The notes below the pieces were generated by a model. It was not told where the DNA came from and made no database searches. It saw only the letters and a list, made by a program, of their open reading frames with translations. Positions 9,211 to 18,718 of a DNA stretch of 39,128 bases are shown piece by piece (position 1 is the stretch's first letter; the number at the start of each line of letters is the position of its first letter). The position numbers were made by a program, and so were the translations under genes. The stretch is from JBKJTP01 sp046590195 (GTDB lineage: Bacteria > Bacteroidota > Ignavibacteria > Palsa-1295). The DNA is taken from positions 1 through 39,128 of the forward strand of contig JBKJTP010000049.1 of the NCBI GenBank assembly GCA_046590195.1. Direction: 5' to 3'.

Positions 9211-9228
9211 GGTCAAGAATTATTGACC
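9211..9228. repeat. Perfect 6-bp inverted repeat between the two dehydrogenase genes
   Basis: GGTCAA and TTGACC surround a 6-nt loop, 48 nt after the first gene and 53 nt before the ATG of the second. No T-run follows, so a leader hairpin or operator is more likely than an intrinsic terminator. Confidence 0.35.
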
Positions 9229-9281
9229 TCAGTAACCTCTCGAGACTTCCCTTGTCTTTATCTTTTTCCAGCCATACTTCG

Positions 9282-10958
9282 ATGATCCGTCTGTTGCCGA
9301 GTTGTGTCTTCGTGCTTCTCTGTCTGGTGCTACTGAATTCAGAGGGCAGAACCCAGTGGATCTCATATGAAACTCGCGTGGTGGCAGACAACCTCAATGT
9401 GCCATGGGAGATAGAATGGGGTTACGACGACTGGATCTGGTTTACAGAGCGATCAGGTCGATTCAGTAAGATCAACCCTGAAACAGGTGAAAGAAAGATT
9501 CTTCTCGTTCTGCCGTTCGCGGATCACAGCGATGCCGAAAAAGGAACATTGGGGTTTGCATTCCATCCTGATTTTCCAATAACATCGTACCTCTACATAG
9601 CATACAATTACAAGAAGGGTGATAAGACTGCCTTCAACGTAGTGCGTTGGAAGTATGAGGCCGATACGCTGATTGAGCCTACGACACTTATCGACAACAT
9701 TCCAACCGGTCAGATCCATAATGGCTCAAGGGTTAAGGTAGGCCCAGACCGAAAGCTGTACATCTCTACTGGCGAAGCTGATATTAAGCTGCTCGCGCAA
9801 GATGTGTCGAGCGCTAGTGGCAAGATTCTACGACTCAATCTCGATGGCTCCATTCCGTCGGATAATCCATATCCAGGTAATCCCATCTGGAGTTTGGGAC
9901 ACAGGAATCCGCAGGGTCTCGATTTTGGTCCTACAGGACTGTTATACAGCACAGAACACGGTCATGCATCTGATGATGAATTAAACCTGATCACAAAGGG
10001 TGGCAATTATGGCTGGCCGATGGTAGAAGGCGATTGTGATAGACACGTCGAATTTCAACCCTGCGACAGTCTCAACACGATTGCTCCTTTGATGCTTTGG
10101 ACGCCTACTGTTGCAGTAACTGGCATAGAGTACTTTGCGCAGCCCACTTTCCCTGAGTGGAGTAACTCGCTCCTCATGGCCACGCTAAAAGACCAAAGCC
10201 TTTGGGTTCTGAAACTTGCACCTGATGGTAAGAGCGTGATCGCGTCGTATCGATATCCGTTAGTATACTCCGAAGATGAATCCGAAATACGAAGGCTCCG
10301 AGACTATTGTTTTTCGCCTGATGGCCGCCTATTTGTCTCTACCAGTAATATCTGGTCTGCACAATGGAATCCAGACCGGATCATTGAGATCAAGAGAGTT
10401 GGAGTTATTCCATTCGAACTGACAATGATCACTCCAGCTAGTGGCTCGGTCGTTACAGAGAGTGATGTACGCGTTAGCTGGCAGCAGGCCGCCGGGGACT
10501 CCAGGTATCAGATGCAAATCAGCACGCTGATAGGATTCGAAGGCGCGCTCGTGGCTGACCGAGAGTTGACTGATACTGCTTACCGCGTCTCGCTAGCATC
10601 AAGCGAAAGCTTTTATTATTGGCGTGTTCGAGAACTCACCTCCATGGGACCATGGAGTGCTCCAGACAGCTTCAAAGTTGACATCAAATCAGAAACGAGT
10701 GCCGTCGCAGTCGCACAGGATTTAGTTGCATATCCAAACCCAGCAACTGCTGCGCAAAGTATCACTCTGCGTACTTCAGAACTGATCGAGAGCGGGACGA
10801 TCGTCGATGCTGGAGGAAGGCTCATTCGATCCATCTCGTTGGATGAACTAACCGCTAAATTAATCGATACGAAGGGCTTAACAACAGGTTCCTATTTTAT
10901 CTCGCTATCGCTTTCGCGTAGCCGCACACGGTTGATTCCGATCCATGTCGTCAAGTAA
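9282..10958 (+). CDS. Secreted PQQ-type sugar dehydrogenase with T9SS sorting domain (paralogue)
   Basis: The ATG at 9282 begins a clean signal peptide (LLPSCVFVLLCLVLLNSEG); a TTG 30 nt upstream is less likely. The 558-residue product repeats the layout of its neighbour: NVPWEIEW, WIWFTERSGRF, GTLGFAFHPDFP, IHNGSRVKVGPDRKLYIST, GHRNPQGLDFGPTGLLYSTE, HGHASDDELNLIT and NYGWPMVEGDC in the propeller, then a fibronectin-III-like segment. The C-terminal sorting domain is clearer here: VAYPNPATAAQSITLR, TIVDAGGRLIRS and GLTTGSYFIS. Export by the T9SS is well supported. The pair arose by tandem duplication followed by divergence; the exact sugar is unknown. Its last 14 nt overlap the next gene. Confidence 0.87.
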   Translation: MIRLLPSCVFVLLCLVLLNSEGRTQWISYETRVVADNLNVPWEIEWGYDDWIWFTERSGRFSKINPETGERKILLVLPFADHSDAEKGTLGFAFHPDFPITSYLYIAYNYKKGDKTAFNVVRWKYEADTLIEPTTLIDNIPTGQIHNGSRVKVGPDRKLYISTGEADIKLLAQDVSSASGKILRLNLDGSIPSDNPYPGNPIWSLGHRNPQGLDFGPTGLLYSTEHGHASDDELNLITKGGNYGWPMVEGDCDRHVEFQPCDSLNTIAPLMLWTPTVAVTGIEYFAQPTFPEWSNSLLMATLKDQSLWVLKLAPDGKSVIASYRYPLVYSEDESEIRRLRDYCFSPDGRLFVSTSNIWSAQWNPDRIIEIKRVGVIPFELTMITPASGSVVTESDVRVSWQQAAGDSRYQMQISTLIGFEGALVADRELTDTAYRVSLASSESFYYWRVRELTSMGPWSAPDSFKVDIKSETSAVAVAQDLVAYPNPATAAQSITLRTSELIESGTIVDAGGRLIRSISLDELTAKLIDTKGLTTGSYFISLSLSRSRTRLIPIHVVK

Positions 10959-13653
10959 GTTATTCGCTATTGCCCTGCTGCTGATCCTAGGCTTACCCGC
11001 CCAAGCTCAGCTCATCAACCCCTACGAGCGCGTTACGAACCCGCGCGCGGTCCTGGATCTGGTGGGCGAGGACACGGAGCCGCTCAGGCATCGCACGCAG
11101 TTCGGGCTATGGGGTGACAAGGATGAGAACGGGCACTACATCCTTGCTCAGGATAGCGGCGCCGGAATCATCACTCATATCTGGGCGACGGCGGGAGTTG
11201 TGGATTCAGGTAACAATATCCGTGTCTATATCGACGGTCAGCCGTTCATCAGCTCCACGTTCAGAGATTTTTTTGTTCGTGCACGTGGTGCGTTCCGCCC
11301 GCCGCTAGACACGGCGCTCGCTGGCGGATGGGTCAATGATGTTCAGATGCCTTTTCGCAAGAGCTTTAAGATCACGTATGAGTCATACGATGGCAACGTC
11401 TACTACGCGATCAGCTGGCGACCGGTAAAGGACGCAAACAAGCTAAAGAACTTTCAGCTCTTTCCGAACGCCTCCGATGCGCAGCAACAGATCGACGCGG
11501 AAAAGCGAATGCTGGCTGAGGACTCTCCATGGGACAGATCAAAGCAGGATAGCATAAAGTCGTTGATCGCTGTGGGTCCATCGACAAGCTTCACCATCGC
11601 CGAGATCAACGGTCCGGCGATGATCCAGGAGCTGGAATTCGAGCCGACGATCAAAGATCCATGGCGCTATCACAATGTGATCTTGAGGATATACTATGAT
11701 GGCAGTCCCTTCCCAGCAATATCGGCTCCGTTGTTCGACTTCTTTCTTAGTGCGACCGCGTACAAAGATATCAAGGCTCTTGCTGTGAAAGTAAAAGCGA
11801 ACGGCGCAATGGTATCGTACCTGCCGATGCCGTTTTCCCGGTCATGCAGGATCGAGTTGGTGAACGGCGACACAGCGATCGCCGATCTCGCCGTTCGCGT
11901 CGCCTACTCAGTTGAACCGATCAACCGATACACTCAAGGCTATCTTCACGCGAGCTTCAGCGAGTCGAAGCCAACCAGGATGGGCATTTATCACCCGGTA
12001 TTGCATGTGAGAGGACGCGGGAAACTCATCGGCCTGTCGCATCACATGCCCCGCTTAGGGTTTCCTGTAGCTCTCGAGGGCGATCCGATCCTGACGATCG
12101 ATTCGAGCAAGCCCAATTTCATTCGCTACACTGGTGGCGAAGATTATTACAACGGTGGATGGTGGTTCGTAGGTACTACTTACACACGCCCATTCGCAGG
12201 CTTTACGAATTGGTTTGATGCGTTCTACCGCTTCCATCATCTCGATGCGATGGACTTTAAGGAGAGCTTCGATTTTGACATGCAACATGGTGTGGCCAAC
12301 GACGTGCATGATCACTATCGAACTGTTGCCTACTATTACAAACGCTGGACGTCGTTCTGGGTGAGCCGCGACACGATCAGGCACGGTGAGGTCTTTCGCA
12401 TCGCAGGCAATGGTTATGCTGCTAATGAGAAAGTCGTGATCTCTATGGATGGTATCACGATCGATTCCTCACTTGCCAGCGTAAGCGGTGAGTTCTCCCG
12501 CACGATCATCATGCCGGGGAGGGTCAAGCCGGGGAAGTATCACATGACGGTCAATGACGAAGAGAAGCCCGAATGGAGCTATGTGCTTCATGTCCCCGCG
12601 ATCCGCACGATCGCAGATCACCTGATCCCCGTCCTTCGCGAGCGTGATACACTGCTCGTAACAGGTACAGGTTTCAGGATCGGGGAGAAGATCAAGCTAT
12701 TTCTCGATAGCATTCCATTGCAAGGCGAGTTCGTGACGGGCTCAGACTTCAGATTCTCGGGTGTGGTCAGAATGCCTTATCTGCCAGATCGTGAATACCA
12801 TGTTGTGGCGATCGGTGAGAACTCCGGTCAAGTGGTCGCTCCCTATCCTGTTCGGATGACCCGTGTTCAATCGTTTGAATTCGAGAAGCTCATGCCGCCA
12901 GTCGAAAAGACCTCCGATTATGCAAGGAAGGATTATGTCAGCTTTTTCTATCACGATAAGTGGAGCGACCAGGCCTTTGTCTATTTCGAGGCCAATGGAG
13001 TCGACTCTTTCGTGACGTTTGCTTTCGATGTGATACGGACAGATACCTTCAACGTCTTCATGTTCGCTACGCTCGGGAAGAAGTTTGGCGACTACGACTA
13101 CTTCGTCGATGGCATCCATCGTGGTAGCTTCAAGGGTTTCAAGAGTCATCCGCATTACGATCCGTGGCGTTCGGATACGTTGCCTATAGGCGTGCTGTAC
13201 CTTGAAGAGGGTATCCACACGATCACATTCCGCTGCCTCGGCAAGCAGGATAGCGCTGAGAAGGCCTGGCTTGGAGCCGATAATCTGGTCCTTGTGCCAG
13301 TGCACCCGTTGCCTATCGTACCGGGTACGTGGACGCAATCGATCGCTGAGACGAGGAACGCTTCGAGTGGGTCCTTGCGCATTTTCCCCAATCCGAGCAC
13401 GGGACGTATTAGCCTTGCGAGCTCGTTGACCGAGCATGACAGCGATGTCTTGCAACAGCCAGGTATCCTCACAATAGTGGATGCATCTGGTCGAGTTGTG
13501 AGCATGCAGTACCTGGCAGTGAATGAGTTGGCATGGAGCCCTATAGCCTTGGATCTAACTGGCCTGTCCAACGGCAGATATCTCGTGTCGCTCCAACTAA
13601 CCGGACTCAAGCGATCGCTGACACTTAGCACCAATCTCAACCTCCAGCGCTGA
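10945..13653 (+). CDS. Secreted DUF2961 (GH172-like) protein with T9SS sorting domain
   Basis: The 902-residue protein starts at ATG 10945 inside the end of the preceding gene and has a strong signal peptide (LFAIALLLILGLPAQAQ). Residues about 45-370 match DUF2961, the GH172 fold, as seen in DSGAGIITHIWATAG, NIRVYIDGQP, NVYYAISWRPV and FTNWFDAFYRFHHLD. GH172 members include alpha-arabinofuranosidases and difructose-dianhydride-forming enzymes. The middle holds beta-sandwich segments (FRIAGNGYAANEKVVISMDG, LVTGTGFRIGEKI), and the tail carries RIFPNPSTGRISL with GLSNGRYLVSLQ, a T9SS sorting domain. With the two sugar dehydrogenases upstream it suggests extracellular carbohydrate processing, which is inference. 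Confidence 0.85.
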   Translation: MSSSKLFAIALLLILGLPAQAQLINPYERVTNPRAVLDLVGEDTEPLRHRTQFGLWGDKDENGHYILAQDSGAGIITHIWATAGVVDSGNNIRVYIDGQPFISSTFRDFFVRARGAFRPPLDTALAGGWVNDVQMPFRKSFKITYESYDGNVYYAISWRPVKDANKLKNFQLFPNASDAQQQIDAEKRMLAEDSPWDRSKQDSIKSLIAVGPSTSFTIAEINGPAMIQELEFEPTIKDPWRYHNVILRIYYDGSPFPAISAPLFDFFLSATAYKDIKALAVKVKANGAMVSYLPMPFSRSCRIELVNGDTAIADLAVRVAYSVEPINRYTQGYLHASFSESKPTRMGIYHPVLHVRGRGKLIGLSHHMPRLGFPVALEGDPILTIDSSKPNFIRYTGGEDYYNGGWWFVGTTYTRPFAGFTNWFDAFYRFHHLDAMDFKESFDFDMQHGVANDVHDHYRTVAYYYKRWTSFWVSRDTIRHGEVFRIAGNGYAANEKVVISMDGITIDSSLASVSGEFSRTIIMPGRVKPGKYHMTVNDEEKPEWSYVLHVPAIRTIADHLIPVLRERDTLLVTGTGFRIGEKIKLFLDSIPLQGEFVTGSDFRFSGVVRMPYLPDREYHVVAIGENSGQVVAPYPVRMTRVQSFEFEKLMPPVEKTSDYARKDYVSFFYHDKWSDQAFVYFEANGVDSFVTFAFDVIRTDTFNVFMFATLGKKFGDYDYFVDGIHRGSFKGFKSHPHYDPWRSDTLPIGVLYLEEGIHTITFRCLGKQDSAEKAWLGADNLVLVPVHPLPIVPGTWTQSIAETRNASSGSLRIFPNPSTGRISLASSLTEHDSDVLQQPGILTIVDASGRVVSMQYLAVNELAWSPIALDLTGLSNGRYLVSLQLTGLKRSLTLSTNLNLQR

Positions 13654-13703
13654 GCCGAGGACGGCAGAGATACATAAGTTAACAGTGGCATTGCTTTCAG
13701 CGG

Positions 13704-13711
13704 TATTTTTG
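13704..13711 (+). promoter_or_regulatory. Promoter -7 candidate TATTTTTG before the 13716 gene
   Basis: TATTTTTG matches TAnnTTTG and ends four nt before the ATG at 13716. If used, the mRNA would start at or very near the start codon, giving a leaderless transcript. No -33 partner at normal spacing was recognised. Confidence 0.4.
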
Positions 13712-13715
13712 CAGA

Positions 13716-15068
13716 ATGCCGACTGATAAGAAGTATCTCCTTTTTGTAACCTACTATTTCCCGCCGGCGGGTGGGCCGGGGGTGCAGCGCGTACTGAAGT
13801 TTATCAAGTATCTTGGTGACTTTGGCTGGACGCCTGTGATGCTCGTGCCCGAGAACCCCGAGTACCAGGCTCGCGATGAATCGCTGACGAAGGATCTGCC
13901 GAAGGATCTCATCATCCATCGGGCTCCGATCTTCGAGCCGTATGATCTGTACCGCAAGTTCACAGGCAAAGCCAAGGGCGTGTCGCTGGATGTGAACGTG
14001 ATCAAAGAGGAGGGAGCCAAGCTCTCGAACACCGAGCGGCTCGCCGAGTTGATCCGCGCAACGCTCTTCATTCCGGATGCGCGTGTCGGCTGGTATTGGA
14101 GCGCGATCAAAGCTGGCAATGAGATCCTGAAGCAATATCCGATCAAGGCGATCTATTCCTCGTCGCCACCATACACTCCTGCGCTCATCGCGCGCAAGCT
14201 TGCAAAGACATCAGGCTTGCCGTGGATCGCCGGATTCCGCGATCCCTGGACCGGCTTTCACAACACGCCGAACCGCTGGTTCTTACCGAAGATGATCGAT
14301 AAGTCGCTCGAGCACGGCGTCTTCAACGATGCGAAGCTCGTTGACGTAGCATGGAATGGCATCACGCAGGATGCGCTCGGCAAGTACCCAGATCTCGATC
14401 CGAAGAAATTCATTCACATCCCGAATGGCTTCGATAGCGATGACTATCCGATAAAGAGCATTCAGGAGCGCGCGCATCAGCCACGCAACGAGAAGTTCAC
14501 GATCACCTATAGCGGCTCTCTCTATGGACCTCGCAACCCTGCAAGTTATCTGAAAGCGATCGAGCAATTGCTCGAGAAGAAGCAGCTCGATCCGCAGAAA
14601 GTGAAGCTTCGCTTCGTCGGTAGATTTGGTGCTGAGATCCACGCGATGCTTGACAAGCCATCTGTCGCACAGATGGTTGAGAAGATCGAATACGTGCCAC
14701 ACGCGAAGGCGGTGGAGCTTCTGCTCGATAGTGACGCATTGCTACTCATCGTTGATGATGTGCCGAGCGTTGCGCAGATCGTACCGGGCAAGGTGTACGA
14801 ATATCTCGGCGCGATGCGTCCGCTCATCGCTATCGCTCCTCCACAGGGCGCGATCGGCGATCTCTTGCGTGAGACACGCGGTGGAGAGGCGATAGCGCAA
14901 GCCGATATCGATTCGCAAGCTCGCATCATCAAGACGCTCTACGATAGCTGGCTCAACCCCAACGTGCCCAAGATCTACGACATGCAGCCTGAGATCATCT
15001 CGCGATACGAACGCCGCGAAGCGACACGCAGCCTCGCACAATTGCTCGACAAAGTGACAAACGCATGA
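13716..15068 (+). CDS. Glycosyltransferase, GT4-like
   Basis: The 450-residue GT-B protein begins KKYLLFVTYYFPPAGGPGVQ, the N-terminal donor/acceptor loop common in FCB glycosyltransferases. It contains WIAGFRDPWTG, FTITYSGSLYGPRNP and, near the end, VPGKVYEYLGAMRPLIAIAP, the equivalent of the GT4 nucleotide-sugar site (the GKxxEYLG type). No membrane helix or signal peptide is visible, so it acts at the cytosolic face. The stop overlaps the prmC start as ATGA, so the two are translationally coupled although functionally unrelated. The sugar and acceptor cannot be told. Confidence 0.83.
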   Translation: MPTDKKYLLFVTYYFPPAGGPGVQRVLKFIKYLGDFGWTPVMLVPENPEYQARDESLTKDLPKDLIIHRAPIFEPYDLYRKFTGKAKGVSLDVNVIKEEGAKLSNTERLAELIRATLFIPDARVGWYWSAIKAGNEILKQYPIKAIYSSSPPYTPALIARKLAKTSGLPWIAGFRDPWTGFHNTPNRWFLPKMIDKSLEHGVFNDAKLVDVAWNGITQDALGKYPDLDPKKFIHIPNGFDSDDYPIKSIQERAHQPRNEKFTITYSGSLYGPRNPASYLKAIEQLLEKKQLDPQKVKLRFVGRFGAEIHAMLDKPSVAQMVEKIEYVPHAKAVELLLDSDALLLIVDDVPSVAQIVPGKVYEYLGAMRPLIAIAPPQGAIGDLLRETRGGEAIAQADIDSQARIIKTLYDSWLNPNVPKIYDMQPEIISRYERREATRSLAQLLDKVTNA

Positions 15069-15925
15069 CCTGGAGGGACGCTGTTCGAGATGCATCGTTC
15101 GCAATGCGCGACGCCGGTATCGATGATCATGCGATTAACGCGAAGTACCTCGCCGCGCATGTGCTTGGCGTATGGAGCCTTGCCGATGTACGTCCGCTCA
15201 TGGAGGAAACTGCGAGCGAAGAGAAATTGCAGGTATATAGAGCACTTGTAGCACGACGGATCGCAAATGAGCCATTGCAATACATTATCGGTGAGACCGA
15301 GTTTTACGGTCTGCGACTCCTGTGCACTCCTGCGGCATTGATACCTCGACCCGAAACTGAGATCCTAGTGGAGTGCGCGATCGAACAAGCACGCAAACTG
15401 CTTGACGAGCGCGAACATCTGGATGTGCTCGATATCGGTACCGGCACCGGTGCGATCGCGCTCGCATTCAGCAATAGTATTGCCGCAGCGAATGTCGTCG
15501 CCATCGATGCAAGCGCTGAAGCCATTGCGTTAGCAGAAGTGAACAAGGCAAGGCTGACCGATACAAGAACTCGCTTCGAGCAGATGGATGTGATGAGTGA
15601 TGCGATGGCCGAACTTGGGCTGTTCGATCTTATCCTCAGCAATCCGCCATACGTTAGCACTAACGAGTATGATCTGCTTCCGGCTGACGTCCGAGGTCAT
15701 GAGCCACGCATGGCGCTGACCGATGAAGCGGATGGACTGATCTTCTACAAACGCATCGCCGATCTAGCGCGAACAATGCTCCGAAATGACGGCGCCGTGA
15801 TCGTCGAGCTGAGCTATGATGGCGCGATCCCTGTCTCGCGAATCTTTGAAGAGCACGGCTTTACTGGCATTGCCGCGATCAAAGATCTCTCCGGGATCGA
15901 CAGGATTCTTATCGCGAAGTTCTAA
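15065..15925 (+). CDS. prmC: Peptide chain release factor N5-glutamine methyltransferase (PrmC)
   Basis: The 286-residue PrmC methylates the Gln of the GGQ motif in RF1 and RF2. It shows the N-terminal helical domain, RPETE at 95-99, SAM motif I VLDIGTGTGAIAL at about 121-133 and the catalytic NPPY at 193-196, followed by YVSTNEY and a GHEPRMAL element. The length is normal for the family (about 280). The start overlaps the preceding glycosyltransferase stop (ATGA), and dtd follows after 34 nt, grouping two translation-quality genes. Confidence 0.95.
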   Translation: MTWRDAVRDASFAMRDAGIDDHAINAKYLAAHVLGVWSLADVRPLMEETASEEKLQVYRALVARRIANEPLQYIIGETEFYGLRLLCTPAALIPRPETEILVECAIEQARKLLDEREHLDVLDIGTGTGAIALAFSNSIAAANVVAIDASAEAIALAEVNKARLTDTRTRFEQMDVMSDAMAELGLFDLILSNPPYVSTNEYDLLPADVRGHEPRMALTDEADGLIFYKRIADLARTMLRNDGAVIVELSYDGAIPVSRIFEEHGFTGIAAIKDLSGIDRILIAKF

Positions 15926-15959
15926 ATAGTTTGCTGCGCGACTGTAACAATCTCAGAGA

Positions 15960-16403
15960 ATGCGTATTCTACTACAACGGGTAAATGACGCACGCGTTTG
16001 TGTCGATGGTAAGGTTGTAGGGGAGATCTCGACCGGTCTTCTCTCCTTTGTCGGATTCACGAACACGGACGAAGAGGCGGTTCTGGACCAACTCGTTAAG
16101 AAGATGATCCAGCTCCGCATATTTGAGGACGAGGCGGGGAAAATGAACCTATCGGTTCAAGACCTCGGACATCAGATACTCATTGTCAGCCAGTTTACCC
16201 TCTATGGCGATACTCGAAAAGGGAATCGCCCTAGTTTTATTGCAGCCGCTGAACCGGAAAAGGCCGAGCATCTCTACGATCTCTTTGTGGAGAAAGTGCG
16301 CTCAGCCATCGGCTCCGAGAAGGTGGCGACCGGAATTTTCAGGGCAAGTATGCAAGTTGAACTTGTCAATAATGGTCCCGTGACGATCATGCTCGAAGCC
16401 TGA
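15960..16403 (+). CDS. dtd: D-aminoacyl-tRNA deacylase (Dtd)
   Basis: The 147-residue protein is a full-length Dtd, which removes D-amino acids and glycine mischarged on tRNA. Catalytic motifs are intact: SQFTLYGD starting at residue 77 and NNGPVT at 137-142. The N-terminus MRILLQRVNDARVCVDG matches the family start, so ATG 15960 is secure although no Shine-Dalgarno is seen. Confidence 0.96.
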   Translation: MRILLQRVNDARVCVDGKVVGEISTGLLSFVGFTNTDEEAVLDQLVKKMIQLRIFEDEAGKMNLSVQDLGHQILIVSQFTLYGDTRKGNRPSFIAAAEPEKAEHLYDLFVEKVRSAIGSEKVATGIFRASMQVELVNNGPVTIMLEA

Positions 16404-16462
16404 GGCCAACTGGTCTGGCGTCCCCACTGGCTGAGCGGATCGCGGTTTGTTTGAGTTGTCCA

Positions 16463-16490
16463 AAGATACGCCCTATTATTGGCGTATCTT
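16463..16490. repeat. Perfect 10-bp inverted repeat just before the first IgGFc-like gene
   Basis: AAGATACGCC and GGCGTATCTT flank an 8-nt loop CTATTATT and end eight nt before the ATG at 16499. As RNA it would be a very stable hairpin over the ribosome-binding region. No T-run follows on the plus strand, so it is unlikely to be a dtd terminator. A dimeric-regulator operator is the alternative. Confidence 0.6.
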
Positions 16491-16498
16491 CCCACTGC

Positions 16499-18568
16499 AT
16501 GAAGCATACCTGTTTTCTCCGTTCGAACTTGCGTTCGGCCGCTTGCCGTCCACTTTCTGGGATACTTGCAGTATTCCTGCTTGTGCTATCTTCTGTCACC
16601 GTCTCGCAGAAGAGCCAGGCGCAGTGCTTGGACATGCGCGACGCGGAAGAGCGGACCAACGCCGGCCTCGAATTCCTCCTCTGCTTCCAGGATAATGACG
16701 CGTCCAACGACAGAGAACCCGAAGTTTATCAGGAGGTCTATGTCGCATCGACGGGTCAGGCCGCGACAGTCGAGATCACATCGCTCGCCGAGCCAGGGTT
16801 TAAGGAGACGATCTTGCTCGCTCCGAATCAATCAAAGACCTACCGCTTCGAGCAGAGCCGAGGCTTCATGATGGTCTCGACGATCGAGAGTGAACAGGTG
16901 ATCAAGGTCAAAGCGAATGCTCCGATCGTTTGCTACGGCCTCAATCACAAGCGTTACAGCGCCGATGCGTTCATGGCGATGCCGCGCAATAGCGCTGGCA
17001 CAGAGTTCAGGGTGATGGCTTATCGCAACTCGCGCAGGCAACCGACGTTCAAGCGCCCATCACAATTCGCACTGGCTGCGTTCGAAGATAACACGACCGT
17101 CACGATCATCCCATCTGCACGCACAATTAACGGCAAGCCTGCCGGACAGCCATTTCAGGTGGTGCTGCGGGCCGGTGAGGGATTGCAGGTTCAGGCAAAG
17201 CCCGACACGAATGAGCTTGATCTGACCGGCTCGATCGTGCGATCTGACAAGCCGATCACGCTCTATGGCGGACACTCGCGCTCAGAGATCCCTAGCGATA
17301 GCGGCACCAGTAGCGATCATCTCGCCGAGACGATCCCGCCAGTGCATACGTGGGGCAAGCGATTCGTCATTGCCGATTATCCATTTCCGGGCACGACGCA
17401 ATCCGATCTTATCCGCGTTCTCGCGCTCAATAATGATACGCGTGTCTCGATCAATGGCTCGGAATGGACGACGCTTCAAGCCGATCAATCTCGTGACACC
17501 ACGTATAAGGGATTCCTCACGATCGAAGCTACAGGTCCGGTGCTCGTTGCAACATTCGCACACACGACTGGCGATGGCATCTCGACGCAGCTTGGAGATC
17601 CATTCATGATCATCGCTCCGCCGATCGAGCAGACCTACACCGATTACACCTTCTTCAACAGCGACGATCCGATCTATCTCCAGCACTTCGCACTGATCGT
17701 TACCGAAACATCTGCAAAGAACAGCATCACGCTCGATGGCGAGCCAGTGCCTGCGATCGCTTTTCGCGATCTTCCGCCGTTCTCCGATGGCAGGAGATTC
17801 TCGATCGCTCGTGCGGGTGTAAGCAAAGGCTTCCATCGTTTGAAGTCGAGTAGCTTCATGGAGAATGGAATGGTCGTGATGGCCTATGGCATGGGCTTCA
17901 TCGATTCGTACGGCTACACCGCAGCATCATTGTTCCGCCCCACGAACTCCATACGCGCGGTGAACTCTCATCACTCATCGCCCTCACTCACCGAACGAAA
18001 GAATGAACTCGAGATCCGCAACATCACTGAGCAGACCATCTTCTTAGATAGCTCAAAGGTCGAGATCTACGGAGATGCTGCGACAAAATACTCGGTGAGA
18101 TTGAGAGAGAATGTTGCATTTGACATCAGTGAGCTTGGCATTCGTGAAGCGGTGAAACTGCACTTTGATGTACAGCCGCCGCTCGAGGAGCCGATCTCTG
18201 GCGTAGTTAAGATCGCGACCCACACACCGAAGTGGATGGGGATAGACTGGTCACATGCTGAACTCACCCTTTACCCTCAGTCTCAGGCCTCGGTTGAGGC
18301 GGACGCTCGCGGTAACGGGGTCGAGCTCAAACATGACCATTCTGGTCGAAATTTGACGATTTCTGTGAGCACGGAGCGGGCCAGCACATCAGTTAAACTT
18401 TATGACGCTCTTGGGCGTCGATTAGGGACGATTGCGGACAATGTCTCCGTAACCGGTCACCAGGATTTCGTCCTTCAAAAGGATCAATTGCCGAACGGCT
18501 ACTACTTCGTTGAGGTCACCATGGATCATTCCCCATCCATTAGGAGAGGCTTCAGCGTGGTTCGGTAA
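16499..18568 (+). CDS. Secreted IgGFc-binding-like protein with T9SS sorting domain
   Basis: The ATG at 16499 is preferred to TTG 16451 because it gives a normal signal peptide (PLSGILAVFLLVLSSVTVS then QAQ) and leaves the inverted repeat outside the gene. The product is about 689 residues. Residues about 35-500 look like the IgGFc_binding N-terminal module: APIVCYGLNHKRYSADAFMA, MPRNSAGTEFRVMAY, QFALAAFEDNTTVTI, ITLYGGHSRSEIP and DHLAETIPPVHTWGKRFVI. The tail has SVKLYDALGRRLGT and LPNGYYFVEVTM, a T9SS-type sorting domain. It is probably cell-surface or extracellular; a ligand is not known. It is the shortest of three neighbouring homologues. Confidence 0.82.
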   Translation: MKHTCFLRSNLRSAACRPLSGILAVFLLVLSSVTVSQKSQAQCLDMRDAEERTNAGLEFLLCFQDNDASNDREPEVYQEVYVASTGQAATVEITSLAEPGFKETILLAPNQSKTYRFEQSRGFMMVSTIESEQVIKVKANAPIVCYGLNHKRYSADAFMAMPRNSAGTEFRVMAYRNSRRQPTFKRPSQFALAAFEDNTTVTIIPSARTINGKPAGQPFQVVLRAGEGLQVQAKPDTNELDLTGSIVRSDKPITLYGGHSRSEIPSDSGTSSDHLAETIPPVHTWGKRFVIADYPFPGTTQSDLIRVLALNNDTRVSINGSEWTTLQADQSRDTTYKGFLTIEATGPVLVATFAHTTGDGISTQLGDPFMIIAPPIEQTYTDYTFFNSDDPIYLQHFALIVTETSAKNSITLDGEPVPAIAFRDLPPFSDGRRFSIARAGVSKGFHRLKSSSFMENGMVVMAYGMGFIDSYGYTAASLFRPTNSIRAVNSHHSSPSLTERKNELEIRNITEQTIFLDSSKVEIYGDAATKYSVRLRENVAFDISELGIREAVKLHFDVQPPLEEPISGVVKIATHTPKWMGIDWSHAELTLYPQSQASVEADARGNGVELKHDHSGRNLTISVSTERASTSVKLYDALGRRLGTIADNVSVTGHQDFVLQKDQLPNGYYFVEVTMDHSPSIRRGFSVVR

Positions 18569-18680
18569 CCGGGTTGTATTCGAGCTTTGCTTCTGGCATT
18601 GGCTCAAGGCTTCCAGGCGATTCGTCTATATTCGTTGTTGTATTGTGTCTTAGCCGTCAGAACATGCCGGCAGCAGCATA

Positions 18681-18713
18681 CTCTCGCAGTAGCTGCGACA
18701 AATTAACCGAGAG
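18681..18713 (+). repeat. Inverted repeat abutting the second IgGFc-like start
   Basis: CTCTCG and CGAGAG pair perfectly around a 21-nt loop that itself has CAG/CTG, and the right arm ends five nt before the ATG at 18719. The rest of 18569-18680 shows no gene. Confidence 0.35.
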
Positions 18714-18718
18714 GCTCT

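Noticed and set aside
12742..13455. Minus-strand frame of 237 codons
   Set aside because: Antisense shadow of the DUF2961 protein with no protein-like features.
13155..14135. Long minus-strand frame (326 codons)
   Set aside because: It crosses the end of the GH172-like gene and the start of the glycosyltransferase, both well supported on the plus strand; composition is that of an antisense shadow.
16451..16498. TTG-initiated 16-residue extension of the first IgGFc-like protein
   Set aside because: It would translate through the 10-bp inverted repeat and spoil the signal peptide; ATG 16499 fits better.
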